Positions 34,101 to 45,600 of a stretch of DNA of 64,000 nt are shown one piece after another. The notes beneath the pieces were generated by a model. The model did not search any database, had not been told where the DNA came from, and saw only the letters and a list, made by a program, of their open reading frames with translations. The first letter of the stretch is position 1, and each line of letters begins with the position of its first letter. Both the position numbers and the translations under genes were made by a program. This DNA is from Tetradesmus obliquus (taxonomy: Eukaryota; Chlorophyta; Chlorophyceae; Sphaeropleales; Scenedesmaceae). The DNA lies in assembly GCA_030272155.1 (NCBI GenBank), contig CP126194.1, positions 7,423,001 to 7,487,000 on the forward strand. Reading direction: 5' to 3'.

Positions 34101-36945
34101 AAGGCCTGCTGCTCGTCAGTGCCCGCCTCGTAGGCCTGGGCAAGGTTGGTGTTGGGCGGCAGGATGGCCACCAGCTGCTGGCTGAACATGCGGTAGAAGG
34201 TGCCAAAGTGCGCGTCAAACTCGGGAGGCATCTGCAGGGAGCCCACCTGCGGAGCAACAGCAGCAGCAGCACGCGATGGGACAGCAGAATGCGATGTGCA
34301 ACAAGCAGGCACGCTTAAGGTTCCTTGCTTGAGGTGCCCTGCTTGTTGCAGGTCCTCTGCTGCCTGATTCAACTCCTGACTCTGCAAAAGTTGATCCGCC
34401 ACTGTTTGCTGAGCTTGTACGCTGCTGCAGCCACAACCTGTAACAGCAGCCCTGCCCACCACCACCACCAGCACAGCCCCACACACCTCTGTGAGGCACT
34501 GCAGCGCCACGTTCCTGAAGGGCGCCTGCGGGAACAGCCCCAGCAGCGCGTTGACCAGCTGGCTCTCAAAGATGTAGCCGGGCGGCACCCACGACAGGTA
34601 GGCCGCCAGCGCGGTCAGCGTGGCGCGCAGCAGCTCCGTCTTGCGCGTGTTGAGCAGCACAAACATGCACAGCTCGTGGATGGAGCGGAACTCGTTGTTC
34701 AGCGTCAGCTTCAGCTCGCGCGTCTTGGCCTGGCCAGCAGCAGCAGCAGCAGCAGCAGGGCAGGGCACAGGTCAGGAGTAGGCCCCGCAAAAGACAACAC
34801 GACGCACGCACCACAGCTGAGGCTTGGCATGCAAGCCATGTGAACTCACCCCTGCGTATCCTGCATTCCAAACCCACAACTGCCGCCTGAACTGCTCCAC
34901 ATGTTGCGCAACTGCTACGCAACCCATCATCCATACAGGCTGTGCCCAAACATACATAAACATACATCTTGCGCGACTGCCCGCGCCATGCCATTCGCCC
35001 CGCCCGCCTCCCGCCGCACCTGCGTGAGCTCTCCCCTGGAGAAGTCGAAGACCTCCTCGCTGAGCAGCTTGAGGATGGTCATGCTGTTCTCGCACAGTGT
35101 CTCGTTGGTCTTGCTGGCAGCCACGATGTCGGGGATGAAGCTCTGCCACTTGTGCGGCCAGTCCTGCAAGCAGCCAGGCACACAGCACCGCAGCGGGGCA
35201 GGTGAGCACAGCACAGGACACAGCAGAGCACGTACCATGCGTGCTGCGTAACGGGCTACTCGCACATGTGTGTCCGCCGGCTGCAGCAGCATGAGCTTCG
35301 CAGGTTGAGGAATCATCTGTGCATGCAGCTGATGTCAGCAGCCTCCTTAACACCCCAGCAGCACCTGCCAGGAAACACTGTTGCCTATAACCCCTGCCAC
35401 GCTGCATACGCCACACCCTGCCGTAGCAGTCCGCACCGCACCTGCTTGAGGATCTGCACCAGAATGAGGTTGAGCTTGTTGATGAAGGTGGACTCCGCGC
35501 GGTACAGCGCCTCGTTGGTGCTGTACTTGATGATGAGGTTGCTGGTGTAGTTCTTGATGCCCTCGCGCTGCTCCGCAGGCAGCGCTGCCCACTTGAACTT
35601 GATGACAGACTCCAGGATCTGCGCAGCATAACATGTTGATGTGTTGAAAACGCACGCACGTGAGTGGACTGGGGTTGCTTACGCATATGTGCAGGAGTGG
35701 GCAGAGATAGAGATGCCAAAACATGCAGCATGCTTCATACTGCTCCATGTTGCTTGCAGGACACAATGAAGTGCACTGTGCTTGACCAACATGGCACCAA
35801 CGTTGAACCTGATGGCCGCACACAGAACCACATGATTGCGTTTGATGCTTGCAGTTGATCCTGTTGAGCTGCTTTGCCATACAGGACGCTGCGCGGTCAC
35901 CGCTGCTGCACATCGGCACAAAGAACTGAACGCCAGCACAAGGACCAGCGCTGCTGCTGGCTGCGCTGCCCGAGTTAACATGTGCTGTTTCTCGCTGCAT
36001 CGCGACAAAGTGGCCTTGCCAGCGCGGGCCGTGCAAGTGTGAGCTCGACACCTCTGCTGCTGCGACACAACCAACCACGGAGACAGTCTGGCTGCCCAGC
36101 AGGACGCTGCTGCTGTTGCTGCACATGACGCTGTTGCTGCCTCGTCCTACAGCAATGCAACGCCCACGCCTGTGTATGCGCCCGGCGCTGCATGGGCACA
36201 CCCGCTTCAAGTGGCAGTTGCCCAGGCTGCCCAGCAAGAAGAGGCTGCCACTGTTGCTGTGCATGCCACTGCTGGTGTCCCGTTGCAGCTGTGCAATGAC
36301 TTCGCCAGCGCTGCTGCCAAGACGCTTAACCTGCAGACGTGCTAGTCACCTGGAGTGCAAAAAACTTTGTCTGCTGCGTCTTCCCCTTGTCCAGGATTGT
36401 GTCCACACGCGTCCAAGCTTCTGGGTTCTCTTGGAATGTCTTGAGCACCTGCTCAGCTGCCGTGCGCTGCAGGAAGGACAAGCAAAATCAAACGCAGGAT
36501 GCGTGACTGACAGCAGCTAAAATTCAATCAGACGTCACCACCGGCTACTGTGCAAGAGGGTAGAGCAGATGCTTGCCATGCCAGGCAACAGCTGCATCAA
36601 CACAGACAGCTGTACAGCAGCAGGGACCTGCAGGCTCTTGATCAGAGGCCTTGAACCGAAGCAATGCACGATAGCAACACACCATTGCACATCAATACGA
36701 CATCCTGATAGCGCCTAGGTTGCTGTGCCTTGTAGGTGCAACGGGTGTGAGCGACCACTGGCAATCCACGCAACACAGGTTCCCGAACGCTGCTCAACGC
36801 CGCCTTACGCTGCTTGTGCCAAGCTTTGCGATTGTGTTACCTGCTCTGGGGTACCGGCGCCATAGAACAGGCCCACTGTGGACTCCAGCAGGTCCACATC
36901 GACAGGTTTGCTGAAGTCCAGCAGTGCCTGAGCTGCCACCGCCAT
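28144..36945 (-). CDS. XPO1: Exportin-1 (CRM1), nuclear export receptor
   Basis: Nineteen exons join in phase to 1082 residues (human and plant proteins are about 1070): 36945-36841, 36466-36350, 35618-35442, 35163-35020, 34729-34487, 34246-34061, 33825-33636, 33462-33311, 32988-32749, 32524-32418, 32163-32055, 31798-31609, 31359-31136, 30331-30102, 29850-29775, 29513-29283, 29104-28901, 28669-28490, 28287-28144. The start reads [20 protein letters not shown], followed by an importin-beta-like N-terminal domain and HEAT repeats. The central region ([33 protein letters not shown]) is the cargo groove, with Cys537 ([10 protein letters not shown]) at the position of the leptomycin-reactive cysteine. 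The C-terminus ([11 protein letters not shown] ... [17 protein letters not shown]) matches plant exportins. It binds Ran-GTP and leucine-rich export signals to carry proteins and ribosomal subunits out of the nucleus. A Gly/Ser/Ala insert (about residues 403-430) is unusual. Confidence 0.96.
29554..29607. repeat. 17-bp tandem repeat in an exportin intron
   Basis: Three copies of GAGCAGGGGCCAGTGCA, one base different in the middle unit, in the intron before (minus sense) exon 29513-29283. Confidence 0.9.
30480..30561. mobile_element. Foldback (MITE-like) element, copy 1
   Basis: Related to 30806-30888. The ends (CTTGGT / ACCAAG) are inverted, and an inner perfect 9-bp inverted repeat GCAGGTCTG / CAGACCTGC flanks a 7-base loop. 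It lies in the exportin intron between exons 31359-31136 and 30331-30102. Confidence 0.5.
30806..30888. mobile_element. Foldback (MITE-like) element, copy 2
   Basis: Terminal inverted repeats CCTTGGTAA and TTACCAAGG are perfect, and inner segments (CAGTTGCTG / CAGCAACTG) also pair. Similarity to copy 1 continues 30 or so bases past the right end (GCCCACAGCCAT). No target-site duplication was established. Confidence 0.5.
33235..33278 (-). repeat. Partial copy of an exportin exon end with its donor
   Basis: 44 bp copied from 33308-33351 (donor end of exon 33462-33311) with a few substitutions, 73 bp into the intron. The donor GT is kept. Confidence 0.85.
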
Positions 36946-37335
36946 GCTACACTCCTTCTCCTAATCCCCACGCTTATACAACCTTCGAACGTTGCATGCA
37001 CAGGGATCGAGATACGCTGCTGAGGCAGACCGAAGGGCGGTGTGAACAGCGCTCCAGCCTCCTTATCTCGCTGCAGACCGCCAACTTAAAGCAGCTGCCT
37101 GAAGGATAGGTGCAACCGATAGCGAAAGCTTGCAGGTAGGGCTCAATATGAATTACATATGACAGGTTTCTGGTTGCACAAAGCTGGCGTTGGACAGCAA
37201 GAAAGCCACCCAAGTTTCTTGATCAACGAAACAGTTGTTGAACTACGAATGGTCGTCCAACGTGACCCACTTGCAGTGCACCGCGCAACACATCAAACTG
37301 CAGTAGCAACAGCAGTAGCAGGGCAGCAGTGACAC
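36946..37335. promoter_or_regulatory. Bidirectional promoter interval, exportin-1 / Tbc2-like gene
   Basis: Only 390 bp separate the two start codons, which face away from each other, so both 5' untranslated regions and core promoters must lie here. No TATA box or other element is obvious. Confidence 0.55.
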
Positions 37336-38354
37336 CATGCAGCGTGCATTACAGGCGGCGTTTACGGACTCTGTAACGCAGCAGATCATTAAACTACCTT
37401 GTTGGTGAGTGCTGAGCTCGTGCCGTTACTCTGGGCAGCCGCTGCTGCTGTGACTGCTGCCACACTGCATGTATCTTCACATCTGTGTTGCCACGGCTGC
37501 TGCCTGTTGTCTCATGCAGCGGCTTGCTGGAAGCATGTAATGCACATTTTGCAGCAGCTGCAGCTCAGCTGCTGCCAGTGCTGCAGCAACAGCAGCTGGT
37601 CAGGCTTATCAGGACCAGGGCGAGGCCTAGCCTGCAGAGCAGGGAGAATGCAGCTGAGCAGGCCATGGACTTGCATCATTACGATGTTGCAGCAGAGCAG
37701 CAACATGCGCACGCGAAGCCACGCATTGGCGGTGGCAGCCGCAAGTCAAGCTGGCAGCAGGACCGCCGGCAGCAGGAGCAGCAGCATGATGATTACTGGG
37801 AAGCCCCACCAGTGAAGCAGCAGCACAGGAGGCAGCAGCAACAGCAGCACCAGGAATGGCAGCCACCTCGTCAGCCAAGCCGCGAAAGAGCTCCCAGGAA
37901 ATGGGTCGAGACTGAGAAGCGGCAGCAGCAGCAGCAGCACTGGGAGAAGGAAGGCTGGGAAACGCATGAACAGGACAAGTCAGGCAGAGGTGCCAGCCGG
38001 CAGGGCCGCAGCAGGCCAGATGCACAGCAGCAGCAGCAGCAGCAGCACCACCAGCAGCAGCAGCGGTGGCAGCAGGATGCTCACGCCAGCGGGGGTGGCC
38101 GCCGCTCAGCAGGCGGCGGTGCTGTGTGGCAGGGCATCTCTGGCTCCAGCAGCAGCAGCAGCAGCAGCAGGAATGCAGGCAAAGCAGCAGGCAGTGCAGG
38201 CGCAGGCATGACGCCTGCGATGCTTACACGAGCCATCAGCGGCAGCAGCAGCCTGCCTGAGCTGCAGGCCCTGCTGGCTGAGCACAAGGACACACTGCAG
38301 CAGATCAACGTGTGTGCTGCCTTCAAGGCCCTGGTGCGGCTGGCAGGAACGGCC

Positions 38355-38407
<53 letters not shown>

Positions 38408-40703
38408 TGCCACGGCCCTGGCGGTGATGCGCCAGCTGAGCAACAGGATGCTGCAGCAGATGCGCGTGGCCAGGCCGTGGGACCTAGCAACGGCTGCCTG
38501 GGCCTGCAGCAAGGTGAGTGTTGCGGTTTGACTTGCAGGACAGCAGCAGCTCGTGCACCAACTTTTGCCTGGCAACTCCTGCTGCAGGTGCTTGGTTTCA
38601 ATGCAGAGCAAGCATACCGCAGCCAGCATGCTACAGCATATCACTTCACCACTGGCATCACTGTCGCATGCGAATGCATCTGTTATCAGTGGAAGGTGAC
38701 CACATCAGTCCAAAACAACTGCTGCTGCTGCAGCTGAGCTTCAGCGAGCCCCGCCTGCTGGAGGCCATCGCGCAAGAAGCAGCGCGCAAGGCGCCCATCC
38801 TCACCCCGCAAGACATCGCCCAACTCGCCAGCGCCTATGCGCGCCTCGCCTACAGGCAGCCGGCACTTCTTACACTGCTAGGCCAGCAGGCGCTGCGCCA
38901 GGCGGACGGCTTCAAGCCCTGGTCGCTGATACACACCGCCTGGGCGCTGCATGTGTCAGGCGCGGATGCAAAGCCGCTACTGCAGGCCTGCGGGGAGCTA
39001 CTGCCGCAGAAGCTTGCAGGGCTGCAGCCGCTTGATGTTGCCACGCTGTTGTGGCTGCTGGCTGCGAGTGATATGAGAGAGCACTGGCAGCTGGTGGTGG
39101 CTGCTGCAGAGCAGGTGGCGGGCGGTGTCGAGGGTTACCCGCCGGCTGCTGCTGCGCAGGCGCTGGTGTCGCTTGCAGGACTGGGGTACAGGGACTCTGC
39201 GCTGGCTGAGGCAGCAGCAGCTGTGATGATCAAGCAGCTGAGATCTCAGCTGCAGCAGCAGCAGCAGCAGGAGGAGGAGGAGGAGCCGCCTGAGCAGCAA
39301 ACTCAACAACAGCAGCGGTCTGGGCCCAAGCAGGTTGCGCATGCAACATTCGCTATCGTGCGCCTCGGCAGCACTTCTCAGGCCTTGTTAGATGCAGCCA
39401 GTGACGCATTCCTGGCACAGCCGCGGCGCTACTCGCCTGCGCTGCTGTGCATGCTGTGCTGGGCGTTTGTGCAGGCTGGCGCCGCGCCCTCTGCTGCCTT
39501 CAGCGAGGCGTTTGTGGCGCAGTGCATGGCGCAGCTGCCGCGGTTCTCAGCGGATCAGGTGCGGCTGCAGTGATGGGCTGGGTGGCGCGCATGATGCCAT
39601 GCTGCTCACTGCAGGCTGCACATGTTATAATATGATAATTCAAAGTTGTGTGGTGGATTCCACTGCAATGACAGCAGTTGGGGGGCTCTGTGAATTCAGC
39701 AGATGGCACTGCCTGAGAGCTGCTTGCATCTCTGCCTCCAAGGGTGCTTCTGACCAGCCAAAACAACATGCACTGCACTTTTCCCCATGCCGGCGTGCTA
39801 CTGCAGCTCACTACCCACATCTCACCCACATGTTTACAAAAGCACATCCGCTGTGCTGCTTGTGCTATGCTGCCGCCAGGTGGCCTCCCTGCTGCGGGGC
39901 GTGCACCCACCCTCCCGCTGGCCTGGCAGCCCCCAGCTGCTGGCAGCAGCAGCCAGGCAGCTGCCCCAGCAGCTGCAACACATGAGCAGCCCAGTGCTAG
40001 CCAAGCTCATATCAGCACTCTCCAAGCAGCTGCATGCAGCACGCAAAGCGCAGCAGCAGCAGGAGGAGCAGCAGCAGCTGCAGGCGCTGCTGCAGCAGTG
40101 CGGGCAGCAGTGGCTGCAGCGGCGCGGCAGCCAGGGAGACAGGATGCAAGGCGAGGCCGTGGCTGCTGCGCTGGCGGCAGCAGGACTGCAGGAGCTGGCA
40201 GATGCAGTGCGGCAGGTGAGCAGTCGCCATGCTGGCATGAGAAAACACTTTTCCGCCAGCGGTAAAGCTACACAGAAGTGGGCAGTGTCATGCAATGCAG
40301 CTGCAGACACTCATTATTGCTGTGAGTGGCCCTGACACCAGGCAGCAGTCGATACTGCCTGTGCTCTTGGCCACCTTGAGCTGCCGTTGGTGGCTTTCAT
40401 GCTGAACTTGACAATCGGCTGCCGTGGTGCCGCAGCCATGTTCCGAAAGCTTGCTGCTGCTGTTTGGTTGAATGCGGATGAAGTTGTGCACTGCCTGTCT
40501 ACTCCCTGCAGGTGCATGTCCCTGACCAGGAGCAGAGTGAGGAGGCAGCAGCAGCAGACAGCAGCAATGCAGCAGGTGGTGCAGCAGAGGCCAGCAGCAG
40601 CCTGCCGCAGCAGCAGGCTGCAGCAGCTGCTGGCGGCTCCTCCTGGTTGGACAGCTTTGTGGCCACAGCAGATGAGGCTGGGGATGAGGCTGGGCGGCAG
40701 TAG
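37336..40703 (+). CDS. Tbc2-like helical-repeat organelle RNA factor (first gene)
   Basis: Five exons (37336-37403, 37520-38513, 38734-39558, 39880-40215, 40512-40703) join in phase to 804 residues. The N-terminus (MQRALQAAFTDSVTQQIIKL, then Arg-rich TRARPSLQSR) could be a targeting peptide. A low-complexity Gln/Arg/Ser region covers about residues 70-255. From about residue 258 (LTRAISGSSSLPELQALLAE, then VCAAFKALVRLAG) the protein is a row of paired helices such as AQLASAYARLAY, WSLIHTAWALHVSG and ALLCMLCWAFVQAG. This is the pattern of chlorophyte Tbc2 and related FAST-kinase-like proteins, which act on chloroplast or mitochondrial mRNAs. The target RNA cannot be inferred. No RAP domain is visible at the end, which finishes with an Ala/Gln-rich acidic tail. 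Confidence 0.75.
38357..38404 (+). repeat. (CAG)16 microsatellite read as polySer
   Basis: Sixteen CAG units read in the AGC frame give a Ser run inside the first helical repeat of the Tbc2-like protein. Length variation would keep the frame. Confidence 0.95.
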
Positions 40704-42642
40704 ACGGCGCTGGTTATGTGCTGACTCACATCGGATGTCAGCGGGGCGGGGCCAACTCTGTGGTTGGAAGTGCCAGTCACTTGTTCTATCGGTGACTACA
40801 TGCAGGCGCAATGCAGTTACATAGCTGCGCAGCACTGCTGAGCGTCAATTAGTTATGTCATCAGAAGCAGGGCATGATTGTGCACTTCAGGGGCCCTGAA
40901 AGCGCAATGTACGGTTGTGCAACGCTTGTAACATGTGTGCCCAGCATTGCCGGAAGGTCTGTTGAAGTTTGCAACAACTGCCCAGCTACACGACTGAAGG
41001 GCACCAACCCTGGTCCAACTACTGCAGAGTGAAGCTTCTGCCATCCGGATTGTTACACAAGGTCAACACCACCCTTGTATATACACCGCGCTTATATATT
41101 GGCAGATGTTCATTGAGCCCCCACCCCCCTCTCAAAGCAGACTTTGCCGGTCATTGCAGACTGCACTCTGTCGGCACGCTTGCCTGTGGAGAACATGCAC
41201 AGCAGCCATCCTCTGCTTGGTCTGGGAATCTCACATTGCTACTAGCGCCATCTAGTAAGCGCCTTAGTAAGCGCATCTACTGCAACTATCATCAGCACCA
41301 GCGCTGTGCTAAGCGGCATATGCAACAGGGGCACCTACTAGGTGCATAGTATGCATCCTGTACCAACAGCAGAGTCCTAGAGGGCAACAGGCCCATTCAC
41401 ATCTGAAGCCAAACCTCAACAGTCAACAATCAAGCAATTTTTGGTCAAATCAATCGCAAACAGCACACATGTGTGCTGAGCGCCATCCACTGCGAACATC
41501 ATCACCACCAGCACTGTGCTATGTGGCACCCTGACCAACAGCAAAGTCCTAGAGGGGCGACTGGCCCACTCACAGTCGAAGCTGGCAGCAGTTCGTCTGC
41601 TCCAGCAAACCCAGAGGCAAAACCATCGGAACCTCTGTCTTGAAATTTTGCAAAATCTGGGTCAACTCAAGCACAAACACCACACATTGTGCTAAGCGGC
41701 ACCCATTGTAACCAACTGCAGCACCAACACTGTGCTAAGCTGCATTCAAACCATCATTCAGCAGCACCAGTACTGCTACTGTGCCAAGCAGCATACATCA
41801 TTACTGCTGCTGCTGCCGCTGCCAGGCAACACGCACAACAACGGCCTCACCGACAACACCCACATCATCTCCCAAGGATAATGCACATGCAGCACAGCCG
41901 AAATCACTGCGCACTTACATAAGCCAGGCACCAGGCACCTCTGAAAACAGCAAAACCAAAAAGACTACCCAAAAGTGGTACATCAGGCTTGCGCAACCAC
42001 AGAGGTATGCAGCACAGCAGAGTGCTGCAAAGCACATACTGCATCATCACGCATGCATGCAGTACAGTGTTGTCCTGACTACCTCCGGCCGTATTGAGCA
42101 TGTGCCCTAAGTGCTGGCAGCACCATGATTGTGTCTCAGTGTGTAGTATTCAGTATTCCTATCGTGCATAGATGTAGTGCTGTCAATCACTCATTGAAAA
42201 CAGACACCTGCGGCGTGTGTCCAAGGTACCAGCGGCAACACACGCGCATGTATTGAACGTACCAACAAACTACACGCTCAGAACATCAGGTGAGCTCTGA
42301 CAAGCGTTGTCTAACGGTCCAGCACCACATGTAACCAAGAGAGTGCAGCCAGATAAGATGTGGCCAGCTTCATGCTGCCGGCAGCTGCCCAGCAGCACTA
42401 TTTCAAGCAATCCTCGGCTTGATGACGAATACAACTGTGTGGTGCATATCTCCAAGGTAACAGGCAGCAGTGTGCAATGTGTGCAGACACGGACTAAGAT
42501 CACTGCAGGCTGCTGTGGTTGTGTCTAAAGGACAAAGTCTGCGACAAAGGACAGCTGCCGCCAGTGCCGCTGTCCACATTACTTGTTGGGGGCTTGCGCT
42601 GCAGGCATGACTCCGCCGATGCTGTTCGTGTCTCGAGGCTGG
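40704..42642. other. Intergenic stretch with diverged repeats
   Basis: Between convergent genes. A TGTAA motif at 40927-40931 lies about 225 bases after the Tbc2-like stop. Segments with CAGCACCA...CTGTGCTAAGC and CAACAGCARAGTCCTAGAGG recur around 41270-41420, 41480-41590 and 41680-41800. They look like old, unequal repeats. No gene recognised. Confidence 0.5.
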
Positions 42643-45600
42643 TCAGCACCGGGGCATCTTGAAGTCCTTGCAGGCATCTGCAACGTTGGCCTTGATGTTG
42701 CGCATCAGCTCCATCTGGTCATCAGTGTCACTGTCCCACACCATCACCCCACTGATGCCCCGCGCACGTGCATAACACATCTTCATGCGGTGCGTCTCTG
42801 GCGTGTCAAAGCCCACCCAGTGGCCGCTGGTTGTCACACCGTACGCAGCCATCTGCACAGGATCAATGATGCTTTTTGCAACCACTTTCTTGATCTCGTA
42901 CCAGGCCAGGGTGTACTTTGTCTGCGTGCACTCCCCTTGCAGAGGTTGCCCCTCGTCGGAGTTCAGTGCGTTGCCAAGCCCAGGCCTCATCTCACCGCCA
43001 GCGAAGCGGAAGCCGCGGCCGTATGTGCCAAGCCCAAACACCAGCTTGTTCAAGGGCGCGCCCTGCTTCTCGTAGGCATCGATCGCGCCTGCTATGTCCC
43101 AACCCTTCTTGAGCGGGTTAATGCAGCTCAGCACTGGCGTGTGCGTGTTAACCTGCGCAATCAATGGCCACAGCAAAGCCCCGCACTGTGAGTTGCTTGA
43201 GCAGTGATCTAATGAAGTGTATACGGCCTCGTTTGCTCAAGACAAGGAATGCACCAGAACGGTGTTAGCGCATGATGTGATCAAGATATAGCTTTGGTGC
43301 CACCACCTCCATAATCGCAAGGATGGCTGCTAGAATCTTTGTGGCTGCTGGTAATCAAGTCGCTTGGCGGTCTTGATTTGATTTGAGCTGATCTCATGTG
43401 GGCTGCTGGCGCCTGATGTGAGCAGCCCTCACCTTTCTGTAGCCTGAGCCAAAGTCGAAGGCGCCATGGTAATCATACGTCATCAGGTTGATGAAATCCA
43501 CAGCAGCAGCGACTGCCTTGACGTTTGCGTGCTGTTGCGGGTCCGGTGTTGCACGCATGGCAGTCGTGAGCAGCATGCCTGCTGCTTTGGTTGCCGTTCC
43601 CAGCTCCGCCATGAGGCTGGTGAAGTCTGCCACTTCCTGAGGTGCCTTCCCGTCAAAGTTGGGGAACTCCCTGCAGCAACAGCAACATGAGCGACGGCAC
43701 CGGTTGCAGCACCACCACCAGTAGCAGCAGCAAGTGTGGTAGAAGCAAGAACGACATGACTGAATGAAACAAAATGGTCTGCCCAGCTGAAAGATGCATC
43801 TGTTGTTGGCGGCCGTCAGGCGCCACCCTCGGGCATGCATGTCACATGACATTCTTGAACTTGAGGCATAGATGCGCTAGTTGAACAATCAGCACCAGGA
43901 GAGGCAGAACATCACACACAGCTTTTGCTATCTTGTACAGGTCTCGCTTGGCCGCGATGCAACAGCATCGGTGCCAGCAGCAGCACTACACAACTCGTTT
44001 GCATGCAGGCACATTGTCAGGCACACACCACCAGTGTACAAGGGCGCACGCGCGCATACATGGGCTCAGCTCACCAGTCAATGTCGATGCCATCAAAGCC
44101 TCTCTTATTGGTGTAATCAATTGCTGAGCGAATGAACGCAGCCCTGTTGGCTGCACTCGCAGCCATTTCAGGGAACACCTTCTCCGACCCGCTGCCCTTG
44201 AACACCTCATCGCCGCGGCTGAAGCTCCAGCCCCCAATGGAGATGAGGGTTTTGAGGGCGGGGTTCTTGGCCTTCAGACCCTGAAGGCCTGCAATGAGCT
44301 CGTCCTCATTTGCCTCGACATTCACCACCTCAAAGGTCTTGCTGTCGATCTTGGCGAAGGCGTAGTTGATGTGTGTTGCCAGAGAGGGGTCGACGTCGGC
44401 CGGGCGATGCGCGTACGCGTCGCACCAGCCGGGCCGGCCGTTGTTGGAGCCGCGCCACTGCGCCCAGTCTGTGGTGTACAGCACCACCCTACACATCAGG
44501 CAAGATGCAGGCAGATAACGTTGGATGCCCAGGCAACAGCAAGGCCGGCGTAGTGAGACAACCATGCTGCAGCTGATAGCATGGCAATTGCGTTGTCACA
44601 ACATCAGTGAGGGCTGAAAGTTGTGCATCGCACAGGTATGCAACCTAGTGTAGGTAAGGCTTGCCAAGCACTAATGCGAAGGCGCTTGCTGCACCATGTT
44701 GCGAGGTGTGCCATGCTGGCGGTTAACGTCATGCCTGCTGTTATACTTGACACAGTACCGGCTCACTATTAAGCAGTAGCAACAGGCGTGTCAATACCAA
44801 CAGCAGCAACTGCAGCAGCAGCAGCAGCAGCAGCAGAGCGCCTGCCGTTTGATTGGCAGAGGGCGTGGGGCGCTGTGTTGACACCAATTCAGCGTAGGTT
44901 CAGCCAGGTGGCCAGCTGCTGGTTAGCAGCTGTGCCAGCCCCGGCCCAGATGCAGCACATCTATGTTTACACGATGCACACCAGGGCAGCTGCAAAGGCC
45001 GCTGGCGGCTTGCATCGAGCAGTTGACAGCAGCAGAAGTCGTGCCAGCTCACTTGTTGATCTTTGTCTTGGCGATGTTGTTCTTGGCCTTGGATGCGGCA
45101 CAGCCGCTGGGCTTGCCGCCGATCGGCACATCCAGCACAGTCTGTTTCCAGAACAGGAACGTGATCTTGATTTGAAAGTACGCCTTCCACTCGCCCGCGG
45201 CAGTCTGGCAGTATGTGTTCTGCGGAACATGCAGTGAGGAAAAGGACAGCTTGCAGCATGTGTCTGCTGCTGCTGCTGCTGCTGCTTAATGCGCTGCCTG
45301 TTCTGAATGCAGACACTGCAGCAACCTGCATGTACGACATGTAGTGTGCTTCGAGCCCCAGAGGGCAGGGCGAGGGAACTATGCATCCAGGCACATGTGC
45401 TTGATGTACAGCAGGCTGAGCTTCACATGGAGTGCACCACTCGCATCAATGTAGATGTGGCATGTTTCTGCTGAAGCTGAGTAACAGCGATGCAGTATGC
45501 CAACCCAATGCAATTATAAAGCAAACAGTTGTTGGCATGCTGTTGTTGTGGAAATGCCTGGACTTTCCAGGTGCACCCCTGTTGACTACAACAACAGCAA

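Noticed and set aside
41260-41800. Possible CRISPR-like or satellite array
   Set aside because: Repeats are unequal in length and diverged, with no regular spacers; the DNA is eukaryotic.
44071-44565. Independent chitinase start at 44565 (MVVSLRRPCCCLGIQRYL)
   Set aside because: The frame is open, but the N-terminus is a poor signal peptide. The acceptor at 44488 joins in phase to the LysM gene and restores the GH18 start KVVLYTTDW. Kept as an alternative, not the main model.
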